From Nocardioides acrostichi (GTDB lineage Bacteria; Actinomycetota; Actinomycetes; Propionibacteriales; Nocardioidaceae), in assembly GCF_015319165.1 (NCBI RefSeq), contig NZ_JADIVZ010000015.1, positions 20,659 through 84,658 on the forward strand: a stretch of DNA of 64,000 bases, given 5' to 3'. This document shows, one piece after another, positions 43,161 through 51,834 of the stretch (the first letter of the stretch is position 1; every line of letters begins with the position of its first letter). The notes beneath the pieces are model-generated. The model was not told the DNA's origin, searched no databases, and was given only the letters and a program-made list of their open reading frames with translations. The position numbers and the translations under genes were made by a program.

Positions 43161-43931
43161 TCAGAGCGCCGCAAGCTCGAGCAGGTCCCCCAGCTCCCCG
43201 GCACTCAGCTCCCGGATCTCCCCCGTGCGCAGCCCGGCCAACCGCACCGGCCCGATCGAGGTGCGGGTGAGCTGACGCACCGGATGCCCCACGTGCTCGA
43301 GCAGCCGCCGCACGATCCGGTTGCGGCCCTCGTGGATGACCAGCTCGACGACCGAGCGCCCCGGCTGGTTGCGACCGTGCCGCCCGGCGATCACCTTCGC
43401 CTGGCGCACCTGCACCGGTCCGTCGTCGAGGGTGACGCCCTCGAGGAGCTGTTTGATCGTGCGCGGGAACACCTCGCCGTCGACCTCGGCGACGTAGGTC
43501 TTGTCGACCTCGAACGACGGGTGCGCCACCTGCTGCGCGAAGTCGCCGTCGTTGGTGAGCAGGATCAGTCCCGAGGTGTCGGTGTCGAGCCGGCCGACGT
43601 GGAAGAGCCGCTCGGGCCGATCGGCCACCAGGTCGCCCAGCGTGCGCCGCGCCTGGGGGTCCGACATCGTCGACACGACCCCACGGGGCTTGTTGAGCAC
43701 CAGGTACACGTGCGGCGAGACCGGTGGCAGCCGCCGTCCCGACACCAGGATGCGTGCCGCGGCCGGGTCGACCTTGGTGCCCAGCCGGGTCACCACCTCG
43801 CCGTCGACCTGCACCTCGCCCGCCAGCATCAGCTCCTCGCACTTGCGCCGCGAGGCGACGCCCGAGGCGGCCAGCAGCTTCTGGAGCCGCACCAGGCCCT
43901 CGTCGTCCAACGGCAGGTCGGGACCACTCAC
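43161..43931 (-). CDS. RsuA/RluB-family pseudouridine synthase
   Basis: 256 residues: an N-terminal S4 RNA-binding domain (VRLQKLLAASGVASRRKCEELMLAGEVQVDG) and a catalytic domain with the key Asp in HVGRLDTDTSGLILLTNDG and the motif VVELVIHEGRNRIVRRLLEHVGHPV. It probably modifies 23S rRNA like RluB (Rv1711). GTG 43931 overlaps the scpB stop (GTGA), the usual scpA-scpB-rluB coupling. Confidence 0.94.
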   Translation of the reverse strand: MSGPDLPLDDEGLVRLQKLLAASGVASRRKCEELMLAGEVQVDGEVVTRLGTKVDPAAARILVSGRRLPPVSPHVYLVLNKPRGVVSTMSDPQARRTLGDLVADRPERLFHVGRLDTDTSGLILLTNDGDFAQQVAHPSFEVDKTYVAEVDGEVFPRTIKQLLEGVTLDDGPVQVRQAKVIAGRHGRNQPGRSVVELVIHEGRNRIVRRLLEHVGHPVRQLTRTSIGPVRLAGLRTGEIRELSAGELGDLLELAAL

Positions 43932-44575
43932 GCCTTGGTCTCCTGCGCCTGCTCGGGGCCGGTCTCAGGTGTGGACGGCGTGAGACCGGCCGCCGCGGCC
44001 AACTCGTCGTCGAGATCGTCCATCTCCGGCAGGTAGGGGGCCAGCTCTGGCAGCTCGTCGAGTGAGGTGACCCCGATGCGCTCGAGGAAGTAGCCGGTGG
44101 TGCGGTAGAGCGTGGCGCCCGTCTCGCCGTCGTGACCGGCCTCCTCGACCAGGCCTCGGGTGAGCAGGGTGCGCATCACGCCGTCGACGTTCACGCCTCG
44201 TACCGCCGACACCCGGGCCCGCGAGACCGGCTGCTTGTAGGCGACCACGGCCAGCGTCTCGAGCGCTGCCTGCGTGAGCCGGGCCTGCTGGCCCTCCAGC
44301 ACGAAGCCCTCGACCACGTGGGCGTAGTCCTCGCGCGTGTAGAAGCGCCAGCCTCCGGCGACATTGCGCAACTCAAAACCCCGCCCCTGCTCGGTGTACT
44401 CCTCGGCGAGCAGCTGGAGCGCGGAGACGGCGTCCTCGACCGGGTGCCCGACCGCCGTGGCCAGCGTGACGGCGTCCAGCGGCTGGTCGGCGACCATGAG
44501 CACCGCCTCCAGTGAAGGGCGCAGCTCGGCCACGGGCACGGCCAGGGTCTCCTGCTCCGACGACGCTTCGCTCAC
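43928..44575 (-). CDS. scpB: Segregation and condensation protein B
   Basis: 215 residues with two winged-helix domains: LRPSLEAVLMVADQPLDAVTLATAVG, then ARLTQAALETLAVVAYKQPVSRARVSAVRGVNVDGVMRTLLTRGLVEEAG, the most conserved ScpB block. ScpB dimers bind the ScpA kleisin on SMC. GTG 44575 overlaps the scpA stop. A short charged tail follows the second domain. Confidence 0.96.
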   Translation of the reverse strand: MSEASSEQETLAVPVAELRPSLEAVLMVADQPLDAVTLATAVGHPVEDAVSALQLLAEEYTEQGRGFELRNVAGGWRFYTREDYAHVVEGFVLEGQQARLTQAALETLAVVAYKQPVSRARVSAVRGVNVDGVMRTLLTRGLVEEAGHDGETGATLYRTTGYFLERIGVTSLDELPELAPYLPEMDDLDDELAAAAGLTPSTPETGPEQAQETKA

Positions 44576-45510
44576 GTGCTCTCCTCCTGCGGGTCTGGCT
44601 GGTCTGTGCTCTTCGGATCCTGGATGGCGGGCTCGGGCATGCCGTCGAACTCGTCGGTGACGAGATCCTCGGCGCTGATGTCGTCGGACCCCGTCCAGCG
44701 GATCGTCAGCTCGCCCAGCGGCTGGACCTGCTCGAACCCCACCACCCCCTCGCGGAACAGCTCGAGCAGGCTGAGGAACCGCGCCACCGTGGTCAGCGTG
44801 TCGGGCGAGTCGCCCACGAGCGCACGGAAGGTGAGGGTGCCCTGGCGCCGCAGCCGGTCGACCACCACCCCGGCCTGCTCGCGCACCGACACCTGCGGCG
44901 CATGGATGTGCTGGAGCGAGAGCTCGAGGGCCGGCTTGGGCTCGAGCGCCTTGGCTGCCAGCCCCGCGAACTGCTGGAGACCGATGCCGATGAGCACCTC
45001 GGGCAGCAGGTTCGCGAACCGTTCGTCGAGTCCCACGGCGCGCGGGTGGCGGCGCATCTCGCCGGCCAACCGGGTCTCCAGCACCGCGGCCACCTGCTTG
45101 AAAGCGCGGTACTGGAGCAGGCGGGCGAAGAGGAGGTCACGTGCCTCCAGCAGCGCGAGATCCTCTTCGTCCTCGACGTCGCCCTGGGGGAGCAGCCGCG
45201 CCGCCTTGAGGTCGAGCAGGGTGGCCGCCACGAGGAGGAACGACGTGGTCTCCTCCAGGTCGCCGATCGCGGCCCGGCCGTGGCCGTCGCGCGCCTGGGC
45301 GACCTCGCGGTCACGGATCGCCTTGACGTGCGCGATGAACTCGTCGGTGACACGTGAGAGCGACACCTCGGTGATGTCGAGCTTGTGCTTGGAGATCAGG
45401 CCCAACAGCAGGTCGAAGGGGCCCTCGAAGTTGTCGAGCCGGACGGCGAAGCCCGGCGTCTCGCCCGCGTCGCTCGCTTCGAGGCCCTCGCGCACCTCGG
45501 TGGCGTTCAC
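44572..45510 (-). CDS. scpA: Segregation and condensation protein A (kleisin)
   Basis: 312 residues. N-terminal kleisin motif FAVRLDNFEGPFDLLLGLISKHKLDITEVSL binds the SMC neck; a middle acidic linker and C-terminal winged helix (LTFRALVGDSPDTLTTVARFLSLLELFREGVVGFEQVQPLGELTIRW) bind the SMC head. The C-terminus has an extra acidic tail. GTG 45510 overlaps the preceding RHH-like gene. SMC itself is not in the window. Confidence 0.95.
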   Translation of the reverse strand: MNATEVREGLEASDAGETPGFAVRLDNFEGPFDLLLGLISKHKLDITEVSLSRVTDEFIAHVKAIRDREVAQARDGHGRAAIGDLEETTSFLLVAATLLDLKAARLLPQGDVEDEEDLALLEARDLLFARLLQYRAFKQVAAVLETRLAGEMRRHPRAVGLDERFANLLPEVLIGIGLQQFAGLAAKALEPKPALELSLQHIHAPQVSVREQAGVVVDRLRRQGTLTFRALVGDSPDTLTTVARFLSLLELFREGVVGFEQVQPLGELTIRWTGSDDISAEDLVTDEFDGMPEPAIQDPKSTDQPDPQEEST

Positions 45511-45857
45511 GGCTGCCCCAACCGGCGCACGAGCGCGCTGTCCTCCCCGCGGGCCTCGAACTCGGCCAGCACCAGGGCCACGGCCTCGCGCACCAGACGG
45601 CCCCGGTCGACGCCGAGACCGTGCTCACTGCGCAGCCGCAGCCGGGCCTGCTCGAGCGCCAGCAGTTCCTCGGAGGTCACGTACACCGTCATCTTCTCGT
45701 CGTGCCGGACGCGACCGCTGGGCTTGGCCGGTGCCCTCTTGGCCGGCGACTTCTTGACCGGTGCCTTCTCGGCCGGTGCCTTCTCCGCCGGCTGCTCTCC
45801 GGCAGTGGTGGGGCGGAACAGGTCGTCGGCACCGGGCAGGCTCACCCGCCGAGGCAT
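45507..45857 (-). CDS. Predicted ribbon-helix-helix DNA-binding protein between parA and scpA
   Basis: 116 residues. The N-terminal half is a Lys/Ala/Pro-rich tail with repeated KAP units (EKAPAEKAPVKKSPAKRAPAKPS), a basic disordered arm. The C-terminal half fits a ribbon-helix-helix: strand MTVYVT, helix SEELLALEQARLRLR, turn EHGLG, helix DRGRLVREAVALVLAEFE. It overlaps both neighbours (16 bases with parA, 4 with scpA), so all are co-translated. It could serve as the DNA-binding partner of the ParA-like ATPase; that is inference from context. Confidence 0.7.
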   Translation of the reverse strand: MPRRVSLPGADDLFRPTTAGEQPAEKAPAEKAPVKKSPAKRAPAKPSGRVRHDEKMTVYVTSEELLALEQARLRLRSEHGLGVDRGRLVREAVALVLAEFEARGEDSALVRRLGQP

Positions 45858-46714
45858 CGGGCCACCACCTCGCGGGCGAGCTGGCGGTAGGCGTCGGCAC
45901 CGGCGGAGCTCGAGGCGTAGCTCGTGATGGGCTCACCGGCCACGGTGGAGTCGGAGAACTTCACCGTGCGCCGGATGACAGTGTGGAACACCGTGTCGCC
46001 CCACGCCTGCACGAGCCGCTCCATGACCTCGCGGGAGTGCAGGGTGCGGCCGTCGTACATGGTGCCGAGCACGCCGTCGATGGCCAGCCGCGGGTTGAGT
46101 CTCTCGCGCACCTTGTCGATCGTCGTCTTCAGCAGGGCCACGCCGCGCAAGGCGAAGTACTCGCACTCCAACGGCACGATGACGCCGTCGCTCGCGGTGA
46201 GCGCGTTGACCGTCAGCAGGCCCAGCGAGGGCTGGCAGTCGACGAGGATCACGTCGTAGTCGGCCACGGCCGGGGCGAGCACGCGCTGGAGGGTCTGCTC
46301 GCGCGCCACCTCGTGCACGAGCTGCACCTCGGCCGCCGAGAGATCGATGTTGGCCGGGAGCAGGTCGACCCCCTCGATGCCAGAGGGCACCACGACCTCC
46401 TCGATGGCTACGTCGCGCTCCATCAGCAGGTTGTAGACGGTGAGGTCCATCTCGTGCGGGTTGAGGCCCAGCCCTACCGACAGCGAGCCCTGGGGGTCGA
46501 AGTCGACCAGCAGGATCCGGCGTCCGTACTCGGCGAGCGCAGCTCCGAGGTTGATGGTGGTCGTCGTCTTGCCGACGCCGCCCTTCTGGTTGCACATGGA
46601 GATCACGCGCGCCGGACCGTGACCGCTCAGCGGCCGCGGCTCCGGCAGGTCCGGCATCGGCCGACCGGTCGGGCCGAGCGGGGCCGGCGGGGTGAACGGC
46701 AGCGGGTCACTCAC
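45842..46714 (-). CDS. ParA family chromosome-partitioning-type ATPase (Rv1708-like)
   Basis: 290 residues. Deviant Walker A KGGVGKTTT within SMCNQKGGVGKTTTTINLGAALAE, Walker B-like ILLVDFDPQGSLSVGLG, and switch DYDVILVDCQPSLGLLTVNAL define ParA/Soj ATPases. A Pro-rich N-terminal arm of about 40 residues precedes the ATPase. GTG 46714 follows GGAAAGAG; earlier frames lie in non-coding sequence. This is the scpAB-linked ParA paralogue of actinobacteria, distinct from the oriC ParA; no parB or parS was found here. Confidence 0.92.
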   Translation of the reverse strand: MSDPLPFTPPAPLGPTGRPMPDLPEPRPLSGHGPARVISMCNQKGGVGKTTTTINLGAALAEYGRRILLVDFDPQGSLSVGLGLNPHEMDLTVYNLLMERDVAIEEVVVPSGIEGVDLLPANIDLSAAEVQLVHEVAREQTLQRVLAPAVADYDVILVDCQPSLGLLTVNALTASDGVIVPLECEYFALRGVALLKTTIDKVRERLNPRLAIDGVLGTMYDGRTLHSREVMERLVQAWGDTVFHTVIRRTVKFSDSTVAGEPITSYASSSAGADAYRQLAREVVARCLGG

Positions 46715-46886
46715 GAGCAACTCTTTCCGACGAGGGTGGTTTGTCGACCAAGCGACACGGGGCGCTCCGCGCGAGCCTAGGACCGCCCTGCGACAGCGAC
46801 AAGCGCGGGGGCCTCCTCCACCGTCCGCCGCACGAGGCTGTGCACGACGATGCGAGGGCACCCCACAAGCGACTCCCAAGCTGTGG

Positions 46887-47168
46887 TCAAACCTGTGGAT
46901 GACGGGTCATCCAGGCCGCGACGAACGAGCAGGCCGGCACGATCTCGCGCCCCTCGGCGACCCGGCCAGCACGCACGTCGGCGAGCGCCTGCTCGATCAG
47001 CGCCGACGCGATGCCGCGGCCTTCGAGACGCGGCGGCACGAGGGTGTGGGTGAACACGATGCGCGGGGGCCTCTCCAGCAACTCGTACTCGGCCACTCCC
47101 GCCTCCTCGTCGTCGAGGTCGGCCACCCAGCGGGTGGCCTCGGGCTCGTGGCGGACCGAGATCGTCAT
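46887..47168 (-). CDS. GNAT-fold N-acetyltransferase, YjdJ/COG2388 type
   Basis: 93 residues, a minimal GNAT fold: VAEYELLERPPRIVFTHTLVPPRLEGRGIASALIEQALADVRAGR contains the acetyl-CoA loop (EGRGIAS), and the C-terminal GREIVPACSFVAAWMTRHPQ is diagnostic for this small family. The substrate is unknown. Its ATG overlaps the helicase stop. A 172-base gap upstream of parA holds no gene I can see. Confidence 0.9.
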   Translation of the reverse strand: MTISVRHEPEATRWVADLDDEEAGVAEYELLERPPRIVFTHTLVPPRLEGRGIASALIEQALADVRAGRVAEGREIVPACSFVAAWMTRHPQV

Positions 47169-49771
47169 GACTCGAAGGTACCCAGCCGGTGGAACGCCCG
47201 CGCCGTGGCCACGAGCTCGCCCACGGCGTCGGTGGCGTCGAGGTCGACCACGAGGTCGACCACCCAGTCGTGGTGGCCCGCCGGGTCGTGCACGGTCTGA
47301 CGCACCTGGAGCGTGCGGACGCCGTCGACGGCCTCCGGCGTGGTGACCAGCAGGCTCGGGCCTCGAGCGTCGGGGCCGAGGTCGACCGAGTCGTGCTCGC
47401 CGTAGTAGGCCTCGAGCGCGGCGTCCCAGTCCCGGCGGTCGAGCACCACCTCTCCGGGAGGCTCGGTGCGCTCGGCGGCCGCCCGGTCGAGGGCCACCAG
47501 CGCGTCGAGGTCGTCGTGCGCGATGAGCTGCACGCGTCGGAACGAGGCGTTGCGCACCATCACCTCGAACGCGCGCCCCTGCTGCGAGAGTGGCCGCGGT
47601 GGCGGCGAGGCGGTGTCCGGCCGCTCGACCCGGGCGGCCACGGCATCCGGATCGGCCCCGACACCTTGCAGCGCCTCCCACTCGTCGAGCAGCGAGGAGT
47701 CGGTCTGGCGCACCGTCTCCCCCAACCACTCCGTGAGCAGCTCGACCTCGTCGGTGCGGTGCGCCTCGGGCACGGTCTGACGCAGGGTGCGGTAGGCGTC
47801 GGTGAGGTAGCGCAGCACCAAGCCCTCGGACCGGGCGAGCTGGTAGCGCGACACGAAGTCGGTGAAGGACATGCCCTGCTCCCACATCTCACGCACCACC
47901 GACTTCGGCACCAGCAGATCCTCGGGCAGCCACGGATGGCTCTGCCGGTACATCTCGAAGGTGGCCTCCAGCAGTTCGGCGAGCGGCCGCGGCCAGGTGA
48001 CCTCCTCGACCTGCGCCATCCGCTCGTCGTAGTCGACCCCGTCGGCCTTCATCTCCGCGATCGCCTCGCCGCGCGCGGCCCACTGCTGGGCCAGCAGCAC
48101 CGGCCGCGGCGACTCCACCACGGCCTCGACCACCGACACCACGTCGAGGGAGTAGGTCTCCGACTCGGGGTCGAGCACATCGAGGGCGGCGAGCGCGAAG
48201 TGCGCGAGCGGCTGGTCGAGCCCAAAGCCCGGGGGCAGCGCGGCGCCGAGCACGTAGCGGCGTCCGTGCTCGTCGAGCTCCTCGAGGCGAGTGAGCACGC
48301 CGCTGCCGACCAGGGAGCGACTCAGCCGCAGCGCCCGCCGGGCCAACCGGCGCCGCGCTCGGTCATCGAGGTGGTTGTCGGTGAGCAGGGCGCGGAGCAC
48401 CGTGAAGGCGTCCTCCTCGCGCTGCACGACGTTGAGGATCATCGCGTTGTCGACCTTGAGCCGGGGCGCCAGGGTCTCGGGCTCGCCGCGGACCAACTTC
48501 TCGAACGTCGACTCCTGCCAGACCACGGTGCCCTCGGGGGGCTTCTTCAGCTGCGCCTTGCTCTTCTTGCGTCCGGCCGCGACCCGTTGTGCCGCCTTGG
48601 CCTTCAGCTTCTCGTTCTCGATGACGTGCTCGGGCGCCTGCACGACCACGTGCCCGGCGGTGTCGAATCCGGCGCGCCCGGCCCGGCCGGCGATCTGGAG
48701 GAACTCCCGCGTGCGCAGCACCCGCTGGCGGGTGCCGTCGAACTTCGCCAGGCCGGTGAACAGCACCGTGCGGATCGGCACGTTGATGCCCACCCCGAGG
48801 GTGTCGGTGCCGCAGATGACACTGAGCAGCCCGGCCTGGGCCAACTGCTCCACGAGTCGACGGTAGCGAGGCAGCATCCCCGCGTGGTGCACGCCCACGC
48901 CACGGCGCAACAGCTTGTTGAGCGTCTTCCCGAAGCCCGCGCCGAAGCGCACGCCCGCCAACCGATCGGCCAGCACGCCGTCGCGCTCCGGCCTGGGGAT
49001 CCAGCCCGCGTTCAGCAGCGACGTCGCGTGCTCGACCGCCGCCGCCTGCGTGAAGTGCACCACGTACACCGGCGCCTGCCCGGTGGTGACCAGCTCTTCG
49101 AGGGCGTCGGCGAGGGGCTCGAGGGACCAGGCGAACGAGAGCGGCACCGGCCGCTCGGCCTCGTCGACCAAGGCGGTCTCGCGCCCGGTGCGGCGGGTGA
49201 GGTCCTCGCGCAGGGTCGCGGTGTCGCCGAGGGTCGCCGACATCAGCAGGAACTGGGCATCGGGCAGGGTCAGCAACGGAACCTGCCAGGCCCAGCCCCG
49301 GTCGGGCTCGCCGTAGAAGTGGAACTCGTCCATCACCACGAGACCCACGTCGGCACCGCGGCCCTCGCGCAGGGCCAGGTTGGCCAGCACCTCGGCGGTA
49401 CAGCAGATGATCGGCGCGTCGGGGTTGACCGACGCATCGCCCGTGAGCAGGCCGACGTCCGCGGCGCCGAACACCGCACACAGCTCGAAGAACTTCTCGC
49501 TCACGAGTGCCTTGATCGGCGCCGTGTAGAAGGAGACCCGGTCGCTGGCCAAGGCTGCGGCGTGGGCGGCCAGGGCGACCAGCGACTTGCCCGACCCCGT
49601 CGGCGTGGCGAGCACGACGTTCGACCCGCTGAGCAGCTCGAGCACCGCTTCGTCCTGGTGCGGGTACAGATCCAGCCCTCGGCCCGCGGCGAATCCCACG
49701 ACCGCCTCGTACACCTCGTCCGGGCTCGCACCGACCGGCGGCCACGAGAAGGGCTGGGCGGGGCCGGCCAT
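47165..49771 (-). CDS. DEAD/DEAH-box helicase with DUF3516 domain
   Basis: 868 residues. Superfamily 2 helicase core: Q-like LDLYPHQDEAVLELL, Walker A ATPTGSGKS (about 54-62), motif II DEFH (VVMDEFHFYGEP), motif III SATLGD, and motif VI QIAGRAGRAG. After it lies a DUF3516 region (about 500-868) found in actinobacterial Ski2/HelY-like proteins. The likely job is RNA unwinding. ATG 49771 overlaps the xerD stop by one base (TGATG). Placement between GNAT and xerD differs from M. tuberculosis helY. Confidence 0.92.
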   Translation of the reverse strand: MAGPAQPFSWPPVGASPDEVYEAVVGFAAGRGLDLYPHQDEAVLELLSGSNVVLATPTGSGKSLVALAAHAAALASDRVSFYTAPIKALVSEKFFELCAVFGAADVGLLTGDASVNPDAPIICCTAEVLANLALREGRGADVGLVVMDEFHFYGEPDRGWAWQVPLLTLPDAQFLLMSATLGDTATLREDLTRRTGRETALVDEAERPVPLSFAWSLEPLADALEELVTTGQAPVYVVHFTQAAAVEHATSLLNAGWIPRPERDGVLADRLAGVRFGAGFGKTLNKLLRRGVGVHHAGMLPRYRRLVEQLAQAGLLSVICGTDTLGVGINVPIRTVLFTGLAKFDGTRQRVLRTREFLQIAGRAGRAGFDTAGHVVVQAPEHVIENEKLKAKAAQRVAAGRKKSKAQLKKPPEGTVVWQESTFEKLVRGEPETLAPRLKVDNAMILNVVQREEDAFTVLRALLTDNHLDDRARRRLARRALRLSRSLVGSGVLTRLEELDEHGRRYVLGAALPPGFGLDQPLAHFALAALDVLDPESETYSLDVVSVVEAVVESPRPVLLAQQWAARGEAIAEMKADGVDYDERMAQVEEVTWPRPLAELLEATFEMYRQSHPWLPEDLLVPKSVVREMWEQGMSFTDFVSRYQLARSEGLVLRYLTDAYRTLRQTVPEAHRTDEVELLTEWLGETVRQTDSSLLDEWEALQGVGADPDAVAARVERPDTASPPPRPLSQQGRAFEVMVRNASFRRVQLIAHDDLDALVALDRAAAERTEPPGEVVLDRRDWDAALEAYYGEHDSVDLGPDARGPSLLVTTPEAVDGVRTLQVRQTVHDPAGHHDWVVDLVVDLDATDAVGELVATARAFHRLGTFES

Positions 49772-50709
49772 CAGCGGGCCCTCGGATGGGCGGTGGCGAA
49801 CACCTCGCGCAGGCTGTCGACGGTCACCAGGGTGTAGACCTGGGTCGTGGTCACCGACGCGTGACCGAGCAGTTCCTGCACGACACGGACGTCGGCCCCG
49901 CCGTCGAGCAGGTGCGTCGCGAACGAGTGCCGCAGGGTGTGCGGCGACACCTCGCGAGTCACCCCCGCCCGTTCGGCCACCCGGGCCAGCACGGCCCACG
50001 CCGACTGCCGCGAGAGTCGGCCCCCGCGGGCGTTGAGGAAGAGCGCGCCGCGGGTGTCCGGGCCGGCCAGCTCGGCGCGCGCCCGCACCAGGTAGGCGTC
50101 GACCGCTTCCTGCGCGTAGGAGCCGACGGGCACCAAGCGCTCCTTGCCGCCCTTGCCCCGCAAGAGCACCGTGGCCTCGCCGGACTCCGGGTCGACGTCG
50201 AGGTCGTCGACGTCGAGACCCACCGCTTCGGAGATGCGCGCGCCGGTGCCGTAGAGAACCTCCAGCAGGGCCCGGTCGCGCAGGGCGAGCGTCGTGCCGG
50301 GCGCGCCGGCCGCCTCGAGGATCGCCTCGACGTCGCCGAGCGGCAGCGCCTTGGGCAGCCGCTTGGCCGGCTGCGGCGGCTTGACCGCGGCCGCCGGGTC
50401 GGCGATCGCCAGGTGGTCGGCGACGGCGAACTTGTGGAAGCCGCGCACCGCCACCAGTGTGCGGGCAGCGGAGGTCGACGACAGCGGCGGATGCTCGTCG
50501 TCGCCCTCGCGCAGGTGCACCAAGAAGGCGGTCACGTCGGCCTCACGTACGGCGTCGAGGCTCTCGAGACTGCGGGCGGCGAGATAGCCGGAGTAGCGGC
50601 GCAGGTCGCGTCGGTACGACGTCAGCGTGTTCGCCGCGAGTCCCCGCTCCACGGCCAGGTGGTCGAGATAGGTGCGAACGGCGACGCCGACGCTCGAGCC
50701 TTGGCTCAC
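49771..50709 (-). CDS. xerD: Site-specific tyrosine recombinase XerD
   Basis: 312 residues. N-terminal SAM-like domain (LDHLAVERGLAANTLTSYRRDLRRYSGYLA) and a catalytic domain with R in GTGARISEAVGLDVDDLD, K in GKGGKERLVP, HTLRHSFATHLLDGGADVRVVQELLGH, and tyrosine in TTTQVYT. It resolves chromosome dimers at dif. The core-gene context (ald, pyrG, scpAB) supports housekeeping XerD over a phage integrase. GTG 50709 overlaps the ald stop; a longer frame is inside ald. Confidence 0.96.
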   Translation of the reverse strand: MSQGSSVGVAVRTYLDHLAVERGLAANTLTSYRRDLRRYSGYLAARSLESLDAVREADVTAFLVHLREGDDEHPPLSSTSAARTLVAVRGFHKFAVADHLAIADPAAAVKPPQPAKRLPKALPLGDVEAILEAAGAPGTTLALRDRALLEVLYGTGARISEAVGLDVDDLDVDPESGEATVLLRGKGGKERLVPVGSYAQEAVDAYLVRARAELAGPDTRGALFLNARGGRLSRQSAWAVLARVAERAGVTREVSPHTLRHSFATHLLDGGADVRVVQELLGHASVTTTQVYTLVTVDSLREVFATAHPRAR

Positions 50710-51821
50710 GCCAGCACGGAGGCGACATCCACGGAGTCGATGCCGACGGCCTCGCCCACGGGAGCGTTGGTGAGCGTGCCCGCGTGCGTGTTGAGCCCCT
50801 TGGCCAGGCTGGGATCGTCGGCGAGCGCCTGCCGCCAGCCCTTGTTGGCCAGCGCCACCGTGTAGGGCAGCGTCGCGTTCGTGAGCGCATAGGTCGACGT
50901 CGTCGGCACCGCGCCCGGCATGTTCGCCACGCAGTAGAACGTCGACTGGTGCACCGTGTACGTGGGGTCGGAGTGCGTCGTGGCGTGGGTGTCCTCGAAG
51001 CAGCCGCCCTGGTCGACGGCGATGTCGACGAGCACGGAGCCCGGCTTCATCTGCGCGACGAGGTCGTTGCTCACGAGCTTCGGAGCCGCCGCGCCCGGGA
51101 TGAGCACGGCGCCGATGACCATGTCGGCCTCGCGCACGTGCTGCTCGACCGCGAGCTTGGAGGAGGCCAGCCCGTGCACCTGGTTGTTGTAGCGCCAAAA
51201 CGACATGCGCAGCTTGTCGAGGTCGGTGTCGAGCAAGGTGACGTCGGCGCCCATACCCAGCGCGATGTTGGCCGCGTTCTGGCCCGAGACGCCGGCGCCG
51301 ATGATGACGACCTTGGCGTTGGACACCCCACCGACGCCACCCATCAGCACGCCGCGACCGCCCTGGGCCTTGAGCAGCGCGTGCGCGCCGACCTGGGGCG
51401 CCAGGCAACCGGCGACCTCCGACATCGGGTACAGCAGGGGCAGCGCACCGGAGGGCAGCTGCACGGTCTCGTAGGCGATGCCGGTGACCTTGCGCTCCAG
51501 CAGTTGCTCGGTCAGGGGCTTGTCGGCGGCCAGGTGCAGGTAGGTGAAGAGCGTCTGGCCCTCGCGCATGCGGTGGTACTCCTGGGCCACCGGCTCCTTG
51601 ACCTTGAGCACCATCTCGGCGCTGGCCCACACGGCGTCCGCGTCGGACAGCATCCGGGCGCCGGCGGCGACGTACTCCTCGTCGGTGATCGAGGAGCCGA
51701 GACCGGCCCCCTCCTGCACCACCACCTCGTGACCGTGCGAGGCGAGCTCGTGCACGCCGACGGGCGTGATGGCCACCCGGTACTCGTGGTCCTTGACCTC
51801 TGCGGGAACACCGATCCTCAT
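50706..51821 (-). CDS. ald: Alanine dehydrogenase
   Basis: 371 residues. N-terminal MRIGVPAEVKDHEYRVAITPVGVHEL matches the family, with K73-region MVLKVKEP, catalytic His in YLHLAADK, and the NAD-binding GGVGGVSNAKVVIIGAGVSGQNAANIA. It interconverts L-alanine with pyruvate and ammonia using NAD. A -10 box TAGTGT sits 7 bases before the ATG, pointing to a leaderless promoter of its own. It is followed by xerD in a GTGA overlap. Confidence 0.96.
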   Translation of the reverse strand: MRIGVPAEVKDHEYRVAITPVGVHELASHGHEVVVQEGAGLGSSITDEEYVAAGARMLSDADAVWASAEMVLKVKEPVAQEYHRMREGQTLFTYLHLAADKPLTEQLLERKVTGIAYETVQLPSGALPLLYPMSEVAGCLAPQVGAHALLKAQGGRGVLMGGVGGVSNAKVVIIGAGVSGQNAANIALGMGADVTLLDTDLDKLRMSFWRYNNQVHGLASSKLAVEQHVREADMVIGAVLIPGAAAPKLVSNDLVAQMKPGSVLVDIAVDQGGCFEDTHATTHSDPTYTVHQSTFYCVANMPGAVPTTSTYALTNATLPYTVALANKGWRQALADDPSLAKGLNTHAGTLTNAPVGEAVGIDSVDVASVLA

Positions 51822-51828
51822 GCGCGGG

Positions 51829-51834
51829 ACACTA
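51829..51834 (-). promoter_or_regulatory. -10 element of a leaderless ald promoter
   Basis: TAGTGT lies 7 bases upstream of the ald ATG and overlaps the stop codon of the preceding MBL gene. There is no ribosome-binding site between them. Confidence 0.45.

Noticed and set aside
46890..46905. DnaA-box-like TCATCCACA near parA, suggesting an origin
   Set aside because: Single, one mismatch, inside the end of the GNAT gene; no cluster of boxes, no dnaA, dnaN or parB nearby.
47189..49837. 882-codon plus-strand frame opposite the helicase
   Set aside because: The helicase motifs are on the minus strand; this is a shadow.
49771..50709. XerD as a phage or island integrase
   Set aside because: The context is core genes in mycobacterial order; no att repeats, no phage genes, tRNA-Pro is 11 kb away and intact.
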